23,209 bases of DNA from GWC2-56-14 sp043731355 (GCA_043731355.1 JAYTJE010000075.1:1-23209), one strand, 5' to 3'. Shown: positions 14,366-23,209, numbered from the stretch's first letter. Program-made: numbers and translations. Notes: generated by a model not told the origin, from the sequence alone.

Positions 14366-16066
14366 CTACAGCTGTCCCGACCGGAGAATGCCGATCAGGA
14401 TCCAGAGTCCGAGCACCGCGGCAAGCAGGTAGCCGATCAGCCCGAAAACCGGCATACCGAACAGCATCCGTCCCTGCCCTGCATGAATGATGATGGATGA
14501 GGCAACGATGATGGCGGCGGTGATGATGCTGAAGGAGAGCCGGTTGCTCGCCTTGTCCACGTCGCGGATCAGGCGCTGAAGCTCCTCATGCTGGACCTTG
14601 ATGCGAATATCGCCCCTCAGGAGCTTCCGGAAGGTCCGGTGCAGCTGCTTCGGGAAAACCGTGAAGACCTCATAGAGGTCGGTCATATTCTTTCGGGCGG
14701 AGCGCAGCGCCTTGAGCGGGTCTTTCCGTTTAAGGAGAAGGCGCTCGACATGCGGCCGGGCGATTTCGATGAAATCAAAATCCGGATCCAACTGCCGCAG
14801 GAGCCCCTCGAGGGTCACCAATGCCTTGTTCACCAGGTACAGGTTCTGCGGCATGATCAGGCCGTGCCTGAGGGATATTTTTGTCAGCTGGTCCACGTAC
14901 CTCCCGAAATCGATCTGCCTGACCTTCATGCCGTAGTAGGGCTCCAACAATTCCATCAGATCTTCTTTCAGCTCCCGCTGGAACCGGTCCATATCCACCA
15001 CATCGTCAGGCACGAATCCCATGTTCACGTATTCCTGCACCAGCTTGTCAAAATCATGTTCCACCAGCGCCACGATGGTGTCGGCATAGTATTGCATGTT
15101 CTCTTCCGTGACCCGGCCCATGATTCCGAAGTCGACGAGCCCGATCTTTCCATCGGCGAGCACAAAGATGTTCCCCGGATGAGGGTCAGCATGGAAAAAT
15201 CCGTCCTGGAACACCATTTGAAAAAATGCCGCGGCCCCGTTGCGCGAGAGCTCCTTTCGGTCGAAACCTGCCCGGTCGATCCGCTCGAATTCGTCGATGC
15301 GCAGACCATGAAGCCGTTCGATGACCAGCACATGTTTGCTTGAAACCCCGGGAAATATCCGGGGAACATAGAGAATGTCGCTCGTAAGAAAGTTCTCACG
15401 GAGCCGGGCGGCGTTTGACGCTTCGATAAAAAAATCGAGTTCCCTGCTGATGGTCCGGGCAAACTCCTCAACGATCCCCCGGGGATTGTATACGGCCATA
15501 TCAGGCACATAGATTTCTATCAGTTCGGCAATGCCCCGGAGAATGCTTATGTCCCGCTCGATGGTGTGTTCGATATTCGGCCGCTGTACCTTGACCATCA
15601 CCTCGGTGTTATCGAGAAGCCGCGCCCCATGGACCTGGGCGATGGACGCTGCTGCAATAGGCTCAGGGTCGAATGAGGAGAAGACGCTCGCCAGGGGGGC
15701 GCCGAGCTCGCGCTCGACGATCTCACGTGCCGCGGAAAAGGGGAAAGGGGGAACAGCGTCGGTAAGTTTACTGAGTTCCTGTGCGTATTCCACAGGCAGC
15801 AGATCGGGCCTGCAGGCCATGACCTGCCCAAGCTTGATGAACGAGGGGCCCAGCTCTTCGAACATGGTCCGCAGCCGCACCGGCGCACTTGTGCGGTGCT
15901 CGGGAAAGGACCGGAACGTGATCGCGCGCCTGCCAAGCGAAACAAACCGCTTTAGGCCAAGCTGCTCGACCAGGTGGCCGAACCCGTGCCGGGTGGCCAC
16001 CATGATGATCTGCCTGATCCTCGGGATGTCCCGGTAATGTCTTCTCCAGAAGCCGAGCAGAGACAT
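14366..16066 (-). CDS. ABC1/UbiB-family atypical kinase (AarF/ADCK-like)
   Basis: 566 residues with the full set of UbiB-fold marks: KxGQ as KLGQ (78-81), the alanine-rich loop AAAS (138-141), a lysine in VMVKVQRP (K159), HADPHPGN (292-299) and DFG (312-314). Two hydrophobic segments near the C-terminus (about 515-560) are the usual membrane anchors. In quinone-using bacteria UbiB acts as an ATPase that supports ubiquinone biosynthesis. No other quinone gene is nearby, so the role here is open, and menaquinone-using anaerobes also carry such genes. It follows the phasin-like gene by 19 bp and precedes mltG. The ATG lacks a strong Shine-Dalgarno. Confidence 0.93.
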   Translation of the reverse strand: MSLLGFWRRHYRDIPRIRQIIMVATRHGFGHLVEQLGLKRFVSLGRRAITFRSFPEHRTSAPVRLRTMFEELGPSFIKLGQVMACRPDLLPVEYAQELSKLTDAVPPFPFSAAREIVERELGAPLASVFSSFDPEPIAAASIAQVHGARLLDNTEVMVKVQRPNIEHTIERDISILRGIAELIEIYVPDMAVYNPRGIVEEFARTISRELDFFIEASNAARLRENFLTSDILYVPRIFPGVSSKHVLVIERLHGLRIDEFERIDRAGFDRKELSRNGAAAFFQMVFQDGFFHADPHPGNIFVLADGKIGLVDFGIMGRVTEENMQYYADTIVALVEHDFDKLVQEYVNMGFVPDDVVDMDRFQRELKEDLMELLEPYYGMKVRQIDFGRYVDQLTKISLRHGLIMPQNLYLVNKALVTLEGLLRQLDPDFDFIEIARPHVERLLLKRKDPLKALRSARKNMTDLYEVFTVFPKQLHRTFRKLLRGDIRIKVQHEELQRLIRDVDKASNRLSFSIITAAIIVASSIIIHAGQGRMLFGMPVFGLIGYLLAAVLGLWILIGILRSGQL

Positions 16067-16085
16067 GGATGCCGTGAGGCTCGCG

Positions 16086-16406
16086 CTACGCCCCGCCTTT
16101 CCCTTCGCCGCCTTCGAGCTTCACTATTCGTGCGGTAAGGTGCTGGACCTTCTTCTCTAATTTTTCCATATCATCGCGCGACGGAATATTCAGTTTTTCA
16201 AGGGTGGTCCCCAGGGCTTCCTTGATCTTGTGGTCCAGCTCTTTTCTGCCGTCTTCCGCTTTGGAAGCCCACTCCTTGACAAGCGATGAGGCCTCGCCCT
16301 TCGAGAGTTCGCCGGTCTTCACCAGGTCCTCCACGAATTCCTTTGCCTTTTCCTGTGCGCCCAGCCCTGCAAGCATCGCTTTTTTAATGATATCCGCTAC
16401 CGTCAT
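16086..16406 (-). CDS. Phasin-like (polyhydroxyalkanoate granule-associated type) coiled-coil protein
   Basis: 106 residues, strongly charged and helical. A hydrophobic N-terminal stretch (ADIIKKAMLAGLGAQEKAKE) leads into FVEDLVKTGELSKGEASSLV, the pattern of the phasin superfamily or PHA granule-associated family. The C-terminal part (about 79-100) is a coiled coil with leucine spacing (MEKLEKKVQHLTARIVKLEG). The start has AAGGAGG 5 nt before the ATG. Small phasin-like genes next to UbiB-family kinases are, from memory, common in Geobacter and relatives. No PHA synthase is in the window, so a granule role is unproven; it may assist the kinase or act at membranes. Confidence 0.8.
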   Translation of the reverse strand: MTVADIIKKAMLAGLGAQEKAKEFVEDLVKTGELSKGEASSLVKEWASKAEDGRKELDHKIKEALGTTLEKLNIPSRDDMEKLEKKVQHLTARIVKLEGGEGKGGA

Positions 16407-16432
16407 GGCATCCTCCTTTATGATTTATCCCT

Positions 16433-16453
16433 GAACCGGAATATGACCGGTTC
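16433..16453. promoter_or_regulatory. Hairpin between alaS and the phasin-like gene
   Basis: GAACCGG and CCGGTTC pair perfectly around a 7-nt loop just past the alaS stop. No T tract follows on the minus strand, so it is more likely an attenuating or stabilising stem than a full terminator. Confidence 0.4.
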
Positions 16454-16456
16454 CCG

Positions 16457-19093
16457 TTACGCGTTCTTGACTATAGTATACAATGCTTCCAGCGCCGCGT
16501 CCAGTTTGGCGGCATCTTTCCCGCCGGCCTGCGCCAGGTCCGGCTTGCCGCCGCCGGTGCCGCCGATGAGCGTTGCCATTTCCTTGATGAGCTGTCCGGC
16601 CTGATACCGCTTGGTCAGGTCCTTCGAGACCATCACGATAAGACTCACCTTCTCGTTCTTGAACGTACCGAGCGCAAGCACACCCGAACCGAGCTTGTCC
16701 CGCAATTTATCGCCGAAGTCGCGCATATCTTTGGCATCCATGCCGTCAGCGCGCCTGGCCAGCACCTTGATGCCGTTGATATCCCGCGCCTCGCCGATGA
16801 GGTCTCCCGCCTGGGAGGATTGGAGCTTTTGTTTGAACTGGCCGAGCTCTTTCTCGAGACTCCGGTTCTGGGCCACAAGTTTCTCGACCCGCGGGACCAC
16901 GTCGAGGTCCGTGGTTTTGAGCAGCTGCGCGAGCTCCCGCAAACTCCGCTCCTCGCGTTTGAACGTTTCATACGCGCGACGACCGGCAACCGCCTCGATC
17001 CTGCGTACGCCCGCGGCAATACCGACCTCCGAAAGGACCTTGAACGCGCCGATGTCGCCGCTGGCACGCGTATGGGTGCCGCCGCACAGCTCTTTGCTCA
17101 CATCCTTGATCGTGACCACCCGCACCTGGTCCCCGTACTTTTCATCAAAGAGCGCCATGGCGCCCGATGCGACCGCCTGGTCCACATCCATGACCAGGGT
17201 CTCGACCGGATGGTTCTGAATGATGTATTCGTTGATCATTTCCTCAACGCGGCCCAACTCCCGGTCCGTAAGCGCCGTATAGTGGGTAAAGTCGAAGCGC
17301 AACCGATCGGGGCCCACGAGGGAACCCGCCTGCTTCACATGATCGCCGAGCACGTAGCGGAGCGTGGCCTGAAGCAGGTGCGTTGCCGTATGATGCCTCG
17401 CCGTATCGCCCCGAACCGTTTCGTCGACCCGCGCAAGGACCGTATCGCCAACCTTGAGCACACCTTTTTTGAGCGTCCCCTTATGAACAATGGTATCGCC
17501 GAATGGTTTTATCGTTGCGTCGACCGTGAACCTTGCCGCCTCTCCGAGAAGATCGCCCCGGTCTCCCACCTGCCCGCCTGATTCCGCGTAAAAGGGCGTC
17601 CGTTCCAGCATAATCTCCGCCTCGTCGCCTTCATGCAGTTCCGTGACCGAGACATCACCTTTGATCATGGCCTTGATCTGGCCGTTGTCCTGAAGTATAT
17701 CATACCCGGTAAAAACCGATTTGCCCGCGGCAGCCGCGATCTCTTTATAAACAGTTTTTATCGTTTCCTGGCCGGAGCCTGCCCAGGAAGCCCGGGCCTT
17801 GTCGCGCTGCTCCTGCATGGCCCTCTGGTATCCCTCTTCATCGAGCGTGAGGCCCATGTCCCGCGCCATGTCGGACACGAGATCAAGCGGGAACCCGAAG
17901 GTGTCGTATAACCTGAACAGGACGTCGCCCGGTATCACGTTCTTTTTCTCGGTTTTTATTTTTGCCACAGCTTCGTTCAGAAGCGCCAGGCCGGAGCTGA
18001 GCGTCGTTGCAAAGCGCTCTTCTTCGAGCAGCACTAATTTAGCTACGTGTTCGCGGCTTTCCACCAGTTCCGGATAGGCCTCGCGCATCTCGTCGACGAT
18101 CACTCCGGTGAGCTTGTACAGAAAGGGTTTGTCGATGCCGATGAGCCTGCCGTAGCGGCTCGCCCTGCGGACCACGCGCCGGAGCACATAGCCCCGGCCC
18201 TCGTTCGCCGGAAGCACGCCGTCGGAGATCAAGAAGGTCATGGCCCGGAGATGGTCGGCGATCACCTGGTAGGATATGTCGGTCTGCTGGTCCTTATGAT
18301 AGGGCACACCGGCGCGCGCCGCGATCTGTTTGATGACCGGCTGGAACAGGTCGGTCTCGTAATTACTTTTGACCCCCTGCGCCACGGCCGAGAGCCGTTC
18401 GAGCCCCATGCCGGTGTCAATGCTCGGCTTCGGCAGCGGCGTCAGCGTTCCCGAACTATCGCGGTTGAACTGCATAAACACGAGGTTCCAGATCTCGAGA
18501 TAACGGTCGCAGTCGCAGCCCACGGCGCACGATGCCTTACCGCAGCCGACCGCGCTGCCCTGGTCGATCAGGATCTCGGAACAGGGGCCGCAGGGGCCCG
18601 TGTCTCCCATGGACCAGAAGTTGTCCTTTTCGCCAAGACGGACAATGCGGCCGACTGCAACGCCCGCTACGTCCTGCCAGAGCTTGAAGGCCTCGTCGTC
18701 GTCTTGGTAGATCGTGACCCAGAGCTTTTCTTTCGGCAGCTTGACGACCGTGGTCAGGAATTCCCAGGCAAAGGCGATCGCGTCCTTTTTGAAGTAATCG
18801 CCAAAAGAGAAATTGCCCAGCATTTCGAAAAACGTGTGGTGCCGGGCGGTGTGCCCCACATTTTCCAGATCGTTGTGCTTACCCCCGGCGCGCATGCACT
18901 TCTGGCTGGTCGCAGCGCGTTTATAGGAACGGGTCTCCTCGCCGAGGAACAACCCCTTGAACTGCACCATGCCGGCGTTCGTGAACAGCAGGGTCGGGTC
19001 GTTCCGGGGAACGAGGGCGGAACTCGGCACGATCGTGTGGCCCTTTGCCGCATAATAATCCAGAAACAATTTCCGTAATTCATTCGCCTTCAA
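16457..19093 (-). CDS. alaS: Alanyl-tRNA synthetase
   Basis: 878 residues, full length. The class II catalytic core opens with NELRKLFLDYYAAKGH and has the LGNFSFGDYFKK motif. An insert with clustered cysteines (CGKASCAVGCDCD) follows, then the editing domain with its zinc-site pattern HHTATHLL and CGGTHTRASGDIGAF, and a C-terminal coiled-coil and DHHA1 domain ending with the G-rich GGTGGGKPDLAQAGG. It charges tRNA-Ala and clears mischarged Ser and Gly. The start codon is TTG, supported by AAGGAG 5 nt upstream. It overlaps the frame of the broken recX by 14 nt. Confidence 0.98.
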   Translation of the reverse strand: MKANELRKLFLDYYAAKGHTIVPSSALVPRNDPTLLFTNAGMVQFKGLFLGEETRSYKRAATSQKCMRAGGKHNDLENVGHTARHHTFFEMLGNFSFGDYFKKDAIAFAWEFLTTVVKLPKEKLWVTIYQDDDEAFKLWQDVAGVAVGRIVRLGEKDNFWSMGDTGPCGPCSEILIDQGSAVGCGKASCAVGCDCDRYLEIWNLVFMQFNRDSSGTLTPLPKPSIDTGMGLERLSAVAQGVKSNYETDLFQPVIKQIAARAGVPYHKDQQTDISYQVIADHLRAMTFLISDGVLPANEGRGYVLRRVVRRASRYGRLIGIDKPFLYKLTGVIVDEMREAYPELVESREHVAKLVLLEEERFATTLSSGLALLNEAVAKIKTEKKNVIPGDVLFRLYDTFGFPLDLVSDMARDMGLTLDEEGYQRAMQEQRDKARASWAGSGQETIKTVYKEIAAAAGKSVFTGYDILQDNGQIKAMIKGDVSVTELHEGDEAEIMLERTPFYAESGGQVGDRGDLLGEAARFTVDATIKPFGDTIVHKGTLKKGVLKVGDTVLARVDETVRGDTARHHTATHLLQATLRYVLGDHVKQAGSLVGPDRLRFDFTHYTALTDRELGRVEEMINEYIIQNHPVETLVMDVDQAVASGAMALFDEKYGDQVRVVTIKDVSKELCGGTHTRASGDIGAFKVLSEVGIAAGVRRIEAVAGRRAYETFKREERSLRELAQLLKTTDLDVVPRVEKLVAQNRSLEKELGQFKQKLQSSQAGDLIGEARDINGIKVLARRADGMDAKDMRDFGDKLRDKLGSGVLALGTFKNEKVSLIVMVSKDLTKRYQAGQLIKEMATLIGGTGGGKPDLAQAGGKDAAKLDAALEALYTIVKNA

Positions 19094-19375
19094 AGCCTGC
19101 TCCTTTATGCATGGTAGTCAGAATGTCCCGTATTACCCCGTAGGAAAAACCCTTGCGTTCGAGAAAGCCGGACAGCCTGCGGCAAAACGGTCATCGTCAA
19201 CATACCCCAGCCGCGCCAGGTCAACAAGCACTGCGGCTATGATCGCATCATCAAAATTCTTATCATGCAGCTTTGTTTCGATCTCAGCCCGGCTGCGCGG
19301 ACGATAGGAAAGATAACGATAGGCGGTGTTCTTTGCCCGTGTCAGCTCTTTTTCTTTTAAATCCGCTATCCGCAA
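19080..19375 (-). pseudogene. recX: recX, broken: internal deletion with frame change
   Basis: The N-terminal module reads AYRYLSYRPRSRAEIETKL...LARLGYVDDDRFA, a clear RecX repeat. In its own frame it then meets a stop at 19133 after 80 residues. Immediately after DDDRFA a different frame reads RLSGFLERKGFSYGVIRDIL and ends at the TGA overlapping the alaS start; that is the usual C-terminal end of RecX. RecX proteins are normally about 150 residues or more, so roughly 50-60 central codons are missing and the frame is shifted. The only in-frame start is a TTG inside a heptamer repeat (19361-19388), so the 5' end may be lost too. RecX normally restrains RecA filaments. The usual order recA-recX-alaS is kept, with pilT between. 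An assembly deletion is the alternative. Confidence 0.75.
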
Positions 19376-19390
19376 TCCGCAGTCCGCAAT
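19361..19390. repeat. Heptamer array (ATCCGCA) at the 5' end of recX
   Basis: Exact 7-nt steps: ATCCGCT ATCCGCA ATCCGCA GTCCGCA. It lies between pilT and recX, overlapping the only possible recX start codon, and matches the unit used at 9981-10008. Confidence 0.8.
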
Positions 19391-19393
19391 AGA

Positions 19394-20620
19394 TTACTTG
19401 TCCCCGAACCGGTCGATCTTGAACTCACTGCTGGTAGGCGCCGGTTTGTACTCCCTGGCTTCGCCCGGTTTCTGCGGCGCAGCGGGCGCGGTTTTGGCGC
19501 CAAAGGGCTTCTTTCGCTGTTCATCCTCTTCCAGGGACATGTCGCTCGTTGACTGGATCCCCTTCACCTTTAACGCGAAGTCGTCAGCGTTGCTCGCCAT
19601 CAGGATCGCCTCCTCATAGGTAATCAGCCCCTTGTTGTAATGGATAAGCAGCGACTGGTCAAACGTCTGCATGCCGTAATGGCTGTGGCCCGCGGCAATG
19701 ATCGAGGGGATCTGGCGGGTCTTGGTTTCATCGATGATGGCCTCGCGGATCGAAAGCGTCCCGAGCATCACTTCAGCAGCCGGGATGCGGCCGCTGCCGT
19801 CGGCCCTGGCCACGAGCCGCTGCGACACAATGCCCTTGACCACCGCGGCGAACTGCATCCTGACCTGCTTTTGCTGGTACGGCGGGAACACGCTGATGAC
19901 GCGGTTGATCGTCTCGGCCGCATCAACCGTATGCAGGGTCGAGAGCACCAGGTGGCCGGTCTCGGCCGCGGTCAGCGCGATCGAGATGGTCTCAAAATCG
20001 CGCATTTCGCCGACGAGGATCACATCCGGGTCCTGCCGGAGCGCGCTCCGCAAAGCGTCGCCGAAGGACAGGGTATCCGAACCGATCTCACGCTGGTTCA
20101 CGATGCTCTTCTTGTCGCGGTGCAGGAATTCGATGGGGTCCTCGATCGTCACGATGTTGGCGGTCCGCGCCGTGTTGATGTAATCGATCATGGCCGCCAG
20201 GGTCGTGGACTTTCCGCTCCCGGTCGTGCCGGTGACCAGAATAAGCCCCCGCTGCTCCAGGGCAATCTTCGACAGCACCGCCGGAAGCATGAGGTCCTCA
20301 AAGTTCAAAATCTTGGCAGGGACCATGCGGAAAACCATGCCCACGCTGCCTCTCTGCTGGAAGACGTTCACGCGGAAGCGGCCGAGTCCGGGCACGGCAT
20401 AGGCCATGTCCAGTTCGTTCCGTTCTTTGTACTTTGCCTTCTGCGTGGCATTCATGATACCGGAGGAGATCGCAAGAGCATCCTCCTGCGTCAGCCGTTT
20501 TTCGGTCTCGATCGGCGTCAAGCGCCCGTCGATCCGCAGGATCGGCGGCACACCGACCTTGAGGTGCAGGTCCGACGCTTTTCTTTCAAAGGTCATTTTG
20601 AGCAGATCGTTCAGATTCAT
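19394..20620 (-). CDS. pilT: Type IV pilus retraction ATPase, PilT/PilU family
   Basis: 408 residues. Motifs are an N-terminal PAS-like region starting with MNLNDLLKMTFERKASDLHL, Walker A GTTGSGKS (131-138), the Asp box (TIEDPIEF, 158-165), Walker B DPDVILVGEMRD (197-208) and the His box TGHLVLSTLHT (221-231). The C-terminal helix, which reads AIRNLIRE in typical PilT, here reads SIREAIIDE (290-298). A tail of about 55 residues rich in Pro, Ala and Lys follows the conserved HYNKGLITYEEA block. It hydrolyses ATP to depolymerise pili. It lies directly downstream of recA (no gap) and upstream of the broken recX. PilU-like function is possible. Confidence 0.93.
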   Translation of the reverse strand: MNLNDLLKMTFERKASDLHLKVGVPPILRIDGRLTPIETEKRLTQEDALAISSGIMNATQKAKYKERNELDMAYAVPGLGRFRVNVFQQRGSVGMVFRMVPAKILNFEDLMLPAVLSKIALEQRGLILVTGTTGSGKSTTLAAMIDYINTARTANIVTIEDPIEFLHRDKKSIVNQREIGSDTLSFGDALRSALRQDPDVILVGEMRDFETISIALTAAETGHLVLSTLHTVDAAETINRVISVFPPYQQKQVRMQFAAVVKGIVSQRLVARADGSGRIPAAEVMLGTLSIREAIIDETKTRQIPSIIAAGHSHYGMQTFDQSLLIHYNKGLITYEEAILMASNADDFALKVKGIQSTSDMSLEEDEQRKKPFGAKTAPAAPQKPGEAREYKPAPTSSEFKIDRFGDK

Positions 20621-21739
<1,119 letters not shown>

Positions 21740-21774
21740 GTAATCTCTCCAGTGCTTTGTATCGAGAAATGGGT

Positions 21775-21792
21775 ACTGAACAGCCGTTGAGT
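21775..21792. promoter_or_regulatory. LexA-like SOS box upstream of recA
   Basis: ACTGAAC-AGCC-GTTGAGT is a near-perfect dyad (6 of 7 pairs) ending 36 bp before the GTG of recA. It contains GAAC-N4-GTTG, one base from the Gram-positive type GAAC-N4-GTTC. Read on the minus strand, CTCAACGGCTGTTCAG also fits most of the degenerate LexA box published for Myxococcus as I recall it. Confidence 0.55.
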
Positions 21793-21794
21793 AT

Positions 21795-21839
21795 CAGAAG
21801 TCGACCCCTTGTAGAACAGGGGTCTGACATGTACTTCTG
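21795..21839. promoter_or_regulatory. Nested inverted repeat in the recA upstream region
   Basis: The outer arms CAGAAGT (21795-21801) and ACTTCTG (21833-21839) enclose GACCCCT (21803-21809) and AGGGGTC (21818-21824) around an 8-nt loop. All arms pair perfectly, with an asymmetric bulge between the two stems. It lies just past the stop of the upstream gene. No strong T tract follows on the minus strand, so the role (terminator, attenuator or operator) is open. Confidence 0.5.
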
Positions 21840-21857
21840 TTGGGCCGTAAAACTCAA

Positions 21858-22763
21858 TTAATTCAACGGCTTATGGCTTTTCTGCGTCAACAACTGCTCA
21901 AGCCCCGGCACTGAACGGTACGAAGGCGAGCGCTTTTTGAGCGCATCGAAGGTCGATATCGCAACGGCTTGATCAGTATCGTGGTTTCGCAGAGCAAGCG
22001 CGATGACCTTGAGCGTCGTGCAGGCATCGTCAGGTTGCGCACGACTACTCGCATTTGGGGCCAGCGAATGAGCAATCGGGTTCCCGGCCAGGCAGTGATC
22101 AACCGCCCGCAGCGCACCGGTCGGGTCGTTGCGCGACATGAGTGCACTTTCGGCGGCTTGAATGTCAGGCGTTCGCGAGGCGGCGTCAGTCGCCAAAATC
22201 ACTTCGAATTGACGGCCATCGGGCAACTTCAAGAACGCGCCATCAGGGGTTCTCGTGAATTCGCCGGAGGGCCCGCTCGCCTCTGGAACGAGCAACACCG
22301 GCATCGACAACCAGTACCAGGCAGCACCAAGCCCACCTGCCGCCATGGCCAACGCAATCGCCAGAGCGGCCCAGCGCCCAGTGCGACTCGGCTTCGACTT
22401 CTCTCGGTAAAACGCCAGGTCATCAGGGTGCAGCTGCAGCGCCCACGGGTACCCCAGCGCAATCACAGCGGCCACCGCCTGCGAGCGACACGACAGCCCG
22501 TTGGCATCGGTGGCGAGCTTGAAATGCCGCTCTTCAAGCACCTCGAGTATGGCTTTGGCCACGGTCGCTCGGTGCTCGGCCTCAACACCCTTCGCAACAA
22601 TCGCGGCCAACACGCCGTTTACCTTCGTCGCCGCCCCATCGCGCCTCTCGGGCAATTCAAGCTCACGGCTCGCGGTACGCAGCTGATCAGCAAGCGTCGA
22701 AAGAGAACTCGACGACGAGCTGCCATCGACAGTTTCAAGCGCTGAGTCGTGCAGCTGCTCCAT
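21858..22763 (-). CDS. Hypothetical single-span membrane protein
   Basis: 301 residues; I do not recognise the family. A Ser-rich N-terminus (14-22) is followed by a helical cytoplasmic-looking region (about 24-125). This holds LGYPWALQLHPDDLAFYREK just before one membrane span (about 131-153), and an outer domain of about 145 residues with two Cys (DHC and DDAC) that could form a disulfide. No catalytic motif is visible. The start at 22763 has no good ribosome binding site; a later start is possible. It lies between the atpF terminator and recA, in the part of the window whose codon use differs from the rest. It could be a real gene of a myxobacterium-like genome. Confidence 0.65.
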   Translation of the reverse strand: MEQLHDSALETVDGSSSSSSLSTLADQLRTASRELELPERRDGAATKVNGVLAAIVAKGVEAEHRATVAKAILEVLEERHFKLATDANGLSCRSQAVAAVIALGYPWALQLHPDDLAFYREKSKPSRTGRWAALAIALAMAAGGLGAAWYWLSMPVLLVPEASGPSGEFTRTPDGAFLKLPDGRQFEVILATDAASRTPDIQAAESALMSRNDPTGALRAVDHCLAGNPIAHSLAPNASSRAQPDDACTTLKVIALALRNHDTDQAVAISTFDALKKRSPSYRSVPGLEQLLTQKSHKPLN

Positions 22764-22789
22764 GCGCGGCGAACCGTAGCACTCTGCTC

Positions 22790-22828
22790 AAAACACAAAA
22801 GCCGCCCTCGACTTCAATCGGGAGCGGC
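22790..22828 (-). terminator. Rho-independent terminator after atpF
   Basis: On the minus strand, GCCGCTCCC and GGGCGGC (complements of 22820-22828 and 22801-22807) form a GC-rich stem with one bulged T and a 12-nt loop, followed by TTTTGTGTTTT. It starts 26 nt past the atpF stop. Confidence 0.75.
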
Positions 22829-22854
22829 CCGTGCACTGCCCAAACGCCCAGCTT

Positions 22855-23209
22855 TTACGCGTTGGGGATCTTCTTGGTCGCCAACTCAGAGACGAATTGC
22901 TGCGCGAGCTGCTGGTGCTTCGCGTCGTCCATTCGCTCGTTGAGCAACTTCTCGGCGATTTGAATCGAGAGCTTCACGGCCTCGGCCTTAAGCTCGCTGA
23001 CAGCCTTCACGCGTTCTTCTTCCATCGTGCGGCGGGCCTCGAGCTTGAGGTCTTCAGCTTCTTTGCGCGCCTTGCCCATCAGCTCGTCACGGAATTTCTC
23101 CATGTCGCCCTGGGTCTTGCGCACTTGTTCGGCGGCGTCTTGGCGAGCGGCGGCGATGGCCGTCTTCTGCTCACCCAACAGCTTCTCAGCCTCAGCGCGC
23201 TCGCGCTTG
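22855..23209 (-). CDS. atpF: F-type ATP synthase subunit b, C-terminal part (runs off the window)
   Basis: The last 117 or so codons of a long, highly charged helical protein. They read KRERAEAEKLLGEQKTAIAA at the window edge and end AEKLLNERMDDAKHQQLAQQ followed by FVSELATKKIPNA. The Ala/Glu/Lys-rich heptads, the R-T-M-E-E-E-R region and the IAEKLLNERMD ending fit subunit b of the F0 sector, the peripheral stalk that ties F1 to the membrane. An in-frame ATG at 23178 exists, but the frame and the pattern continue beyond it, so the true start and membrane anchor lie outside. A terminator follows instead of atpH, so the atp genes appear split here. Almost all Arg codons are CGC, as in the 5' part of recA. 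Subunit b' is also possible. Confidence 0.8.
   Translation of the reverse strand, partial: KRERAEAEKLLGEQKTAIAAARQDAAEQVRKTQGDMEKFRDELMGKARKEAEDLKLEARRTMEEERVKAVSELKAEAVKLSIQIAEKLLNERMDDAKHQQLAQQFVSELATKKIPNA

Noticed and set aside
18047..19078. 343-codon plus-strand frame opposite alaS, and the similar 346-codon frame opposite the NtrC-type regulator (640-1680)
   Set aside because: Both are shadows of strongly conserved genes and have no ribosome binding site or domain pattern of their own.

Overview
The window reads as two unequal parts. Positions 1 to about 21,070 look like one GC-rich, probably anaerobic or respiring Gram-negative bacterium of the Nitrospirota or Desulfobacterota (Geobacter-like) kind. 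The reasons are a triheme c-type cytochrome, a histidine kinase with a c-type heme motif in its periplasmic sensor, an NtrC-family regulator, a type IV pilus ATPase, and the gene order recA-(pilT)-recX-alaS-phasin-ubiB-mltG. I cannot fix the phylum from sequence alone. The right end, from inside recA (about 21,066-21,139) to 23,209, has different codon habits and unrelated neighbours. It is probably from another organism (chimeric contig) or a transferred segment.

Layout. 1-192: an interspersed repeat and the 3' remnant of a receiver-domain gene on the + strand. 250-5694 (minus): engB, an MscS-type channel with a cyclic-nucleotide-binding domain, a heme-c sensor kinase and its NtrC-type partner, closely spaced and probably cotranscribed. 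5826-9052 (minus): tig-clpP-clpX, the trigger factor and ClpXP module. 9186-10182 (minus): seven tRNA genes (Pro, Arg, His, Arg, Arg, Lys, Leu) behind a good sigma70 promoter. 10379-12502 (plus): a small stand-alone EF-Tu-domain-2-like protein and two Dpp/Opp-type ABC permeases. 12574-13194 (minus): a monocistronic triheme cytochrome gene with a textbook sigma54 promoter, an upstream palindrome and a terminator. 13267-19375 (minus): mltG, an ABC1/UbiB kinase, a phasin-like protein, alaS and a broken recX. 19394-21739 (minus): pilT and recA. 21858-23209 (minus): an unrecognised one-span membrane protein and the 3' part of atpF.

The most unusual features are these. (1) Degenerate tandem repeats with a strict 7-nt period occur at at least five intergenic sites with different heptamers; two sites are arranged as facing arms that can fold into hairpins, and one array lies at the 5' end of the broken recX. 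They recall the heptanucleotide STRR repeats described in cyanobacteria. (2) A sensor kinase with a CxxCH motif between its two membrane spans is paired with a sigma54 activator, and the window holds one clear sigma54 promoter, in front of a multiheme cytochrome, with a perfect 10-bp inverted repeat centred near -94. (3) recA switches abruptly from all-CGC arginine codons in its 5' part to CGG in the following stretch, and carries a LexA-like box upstream of a GTG start. (4) recX has lost its middle and changed frame. No CRISPR array, prophage or insertion sequence was seen.
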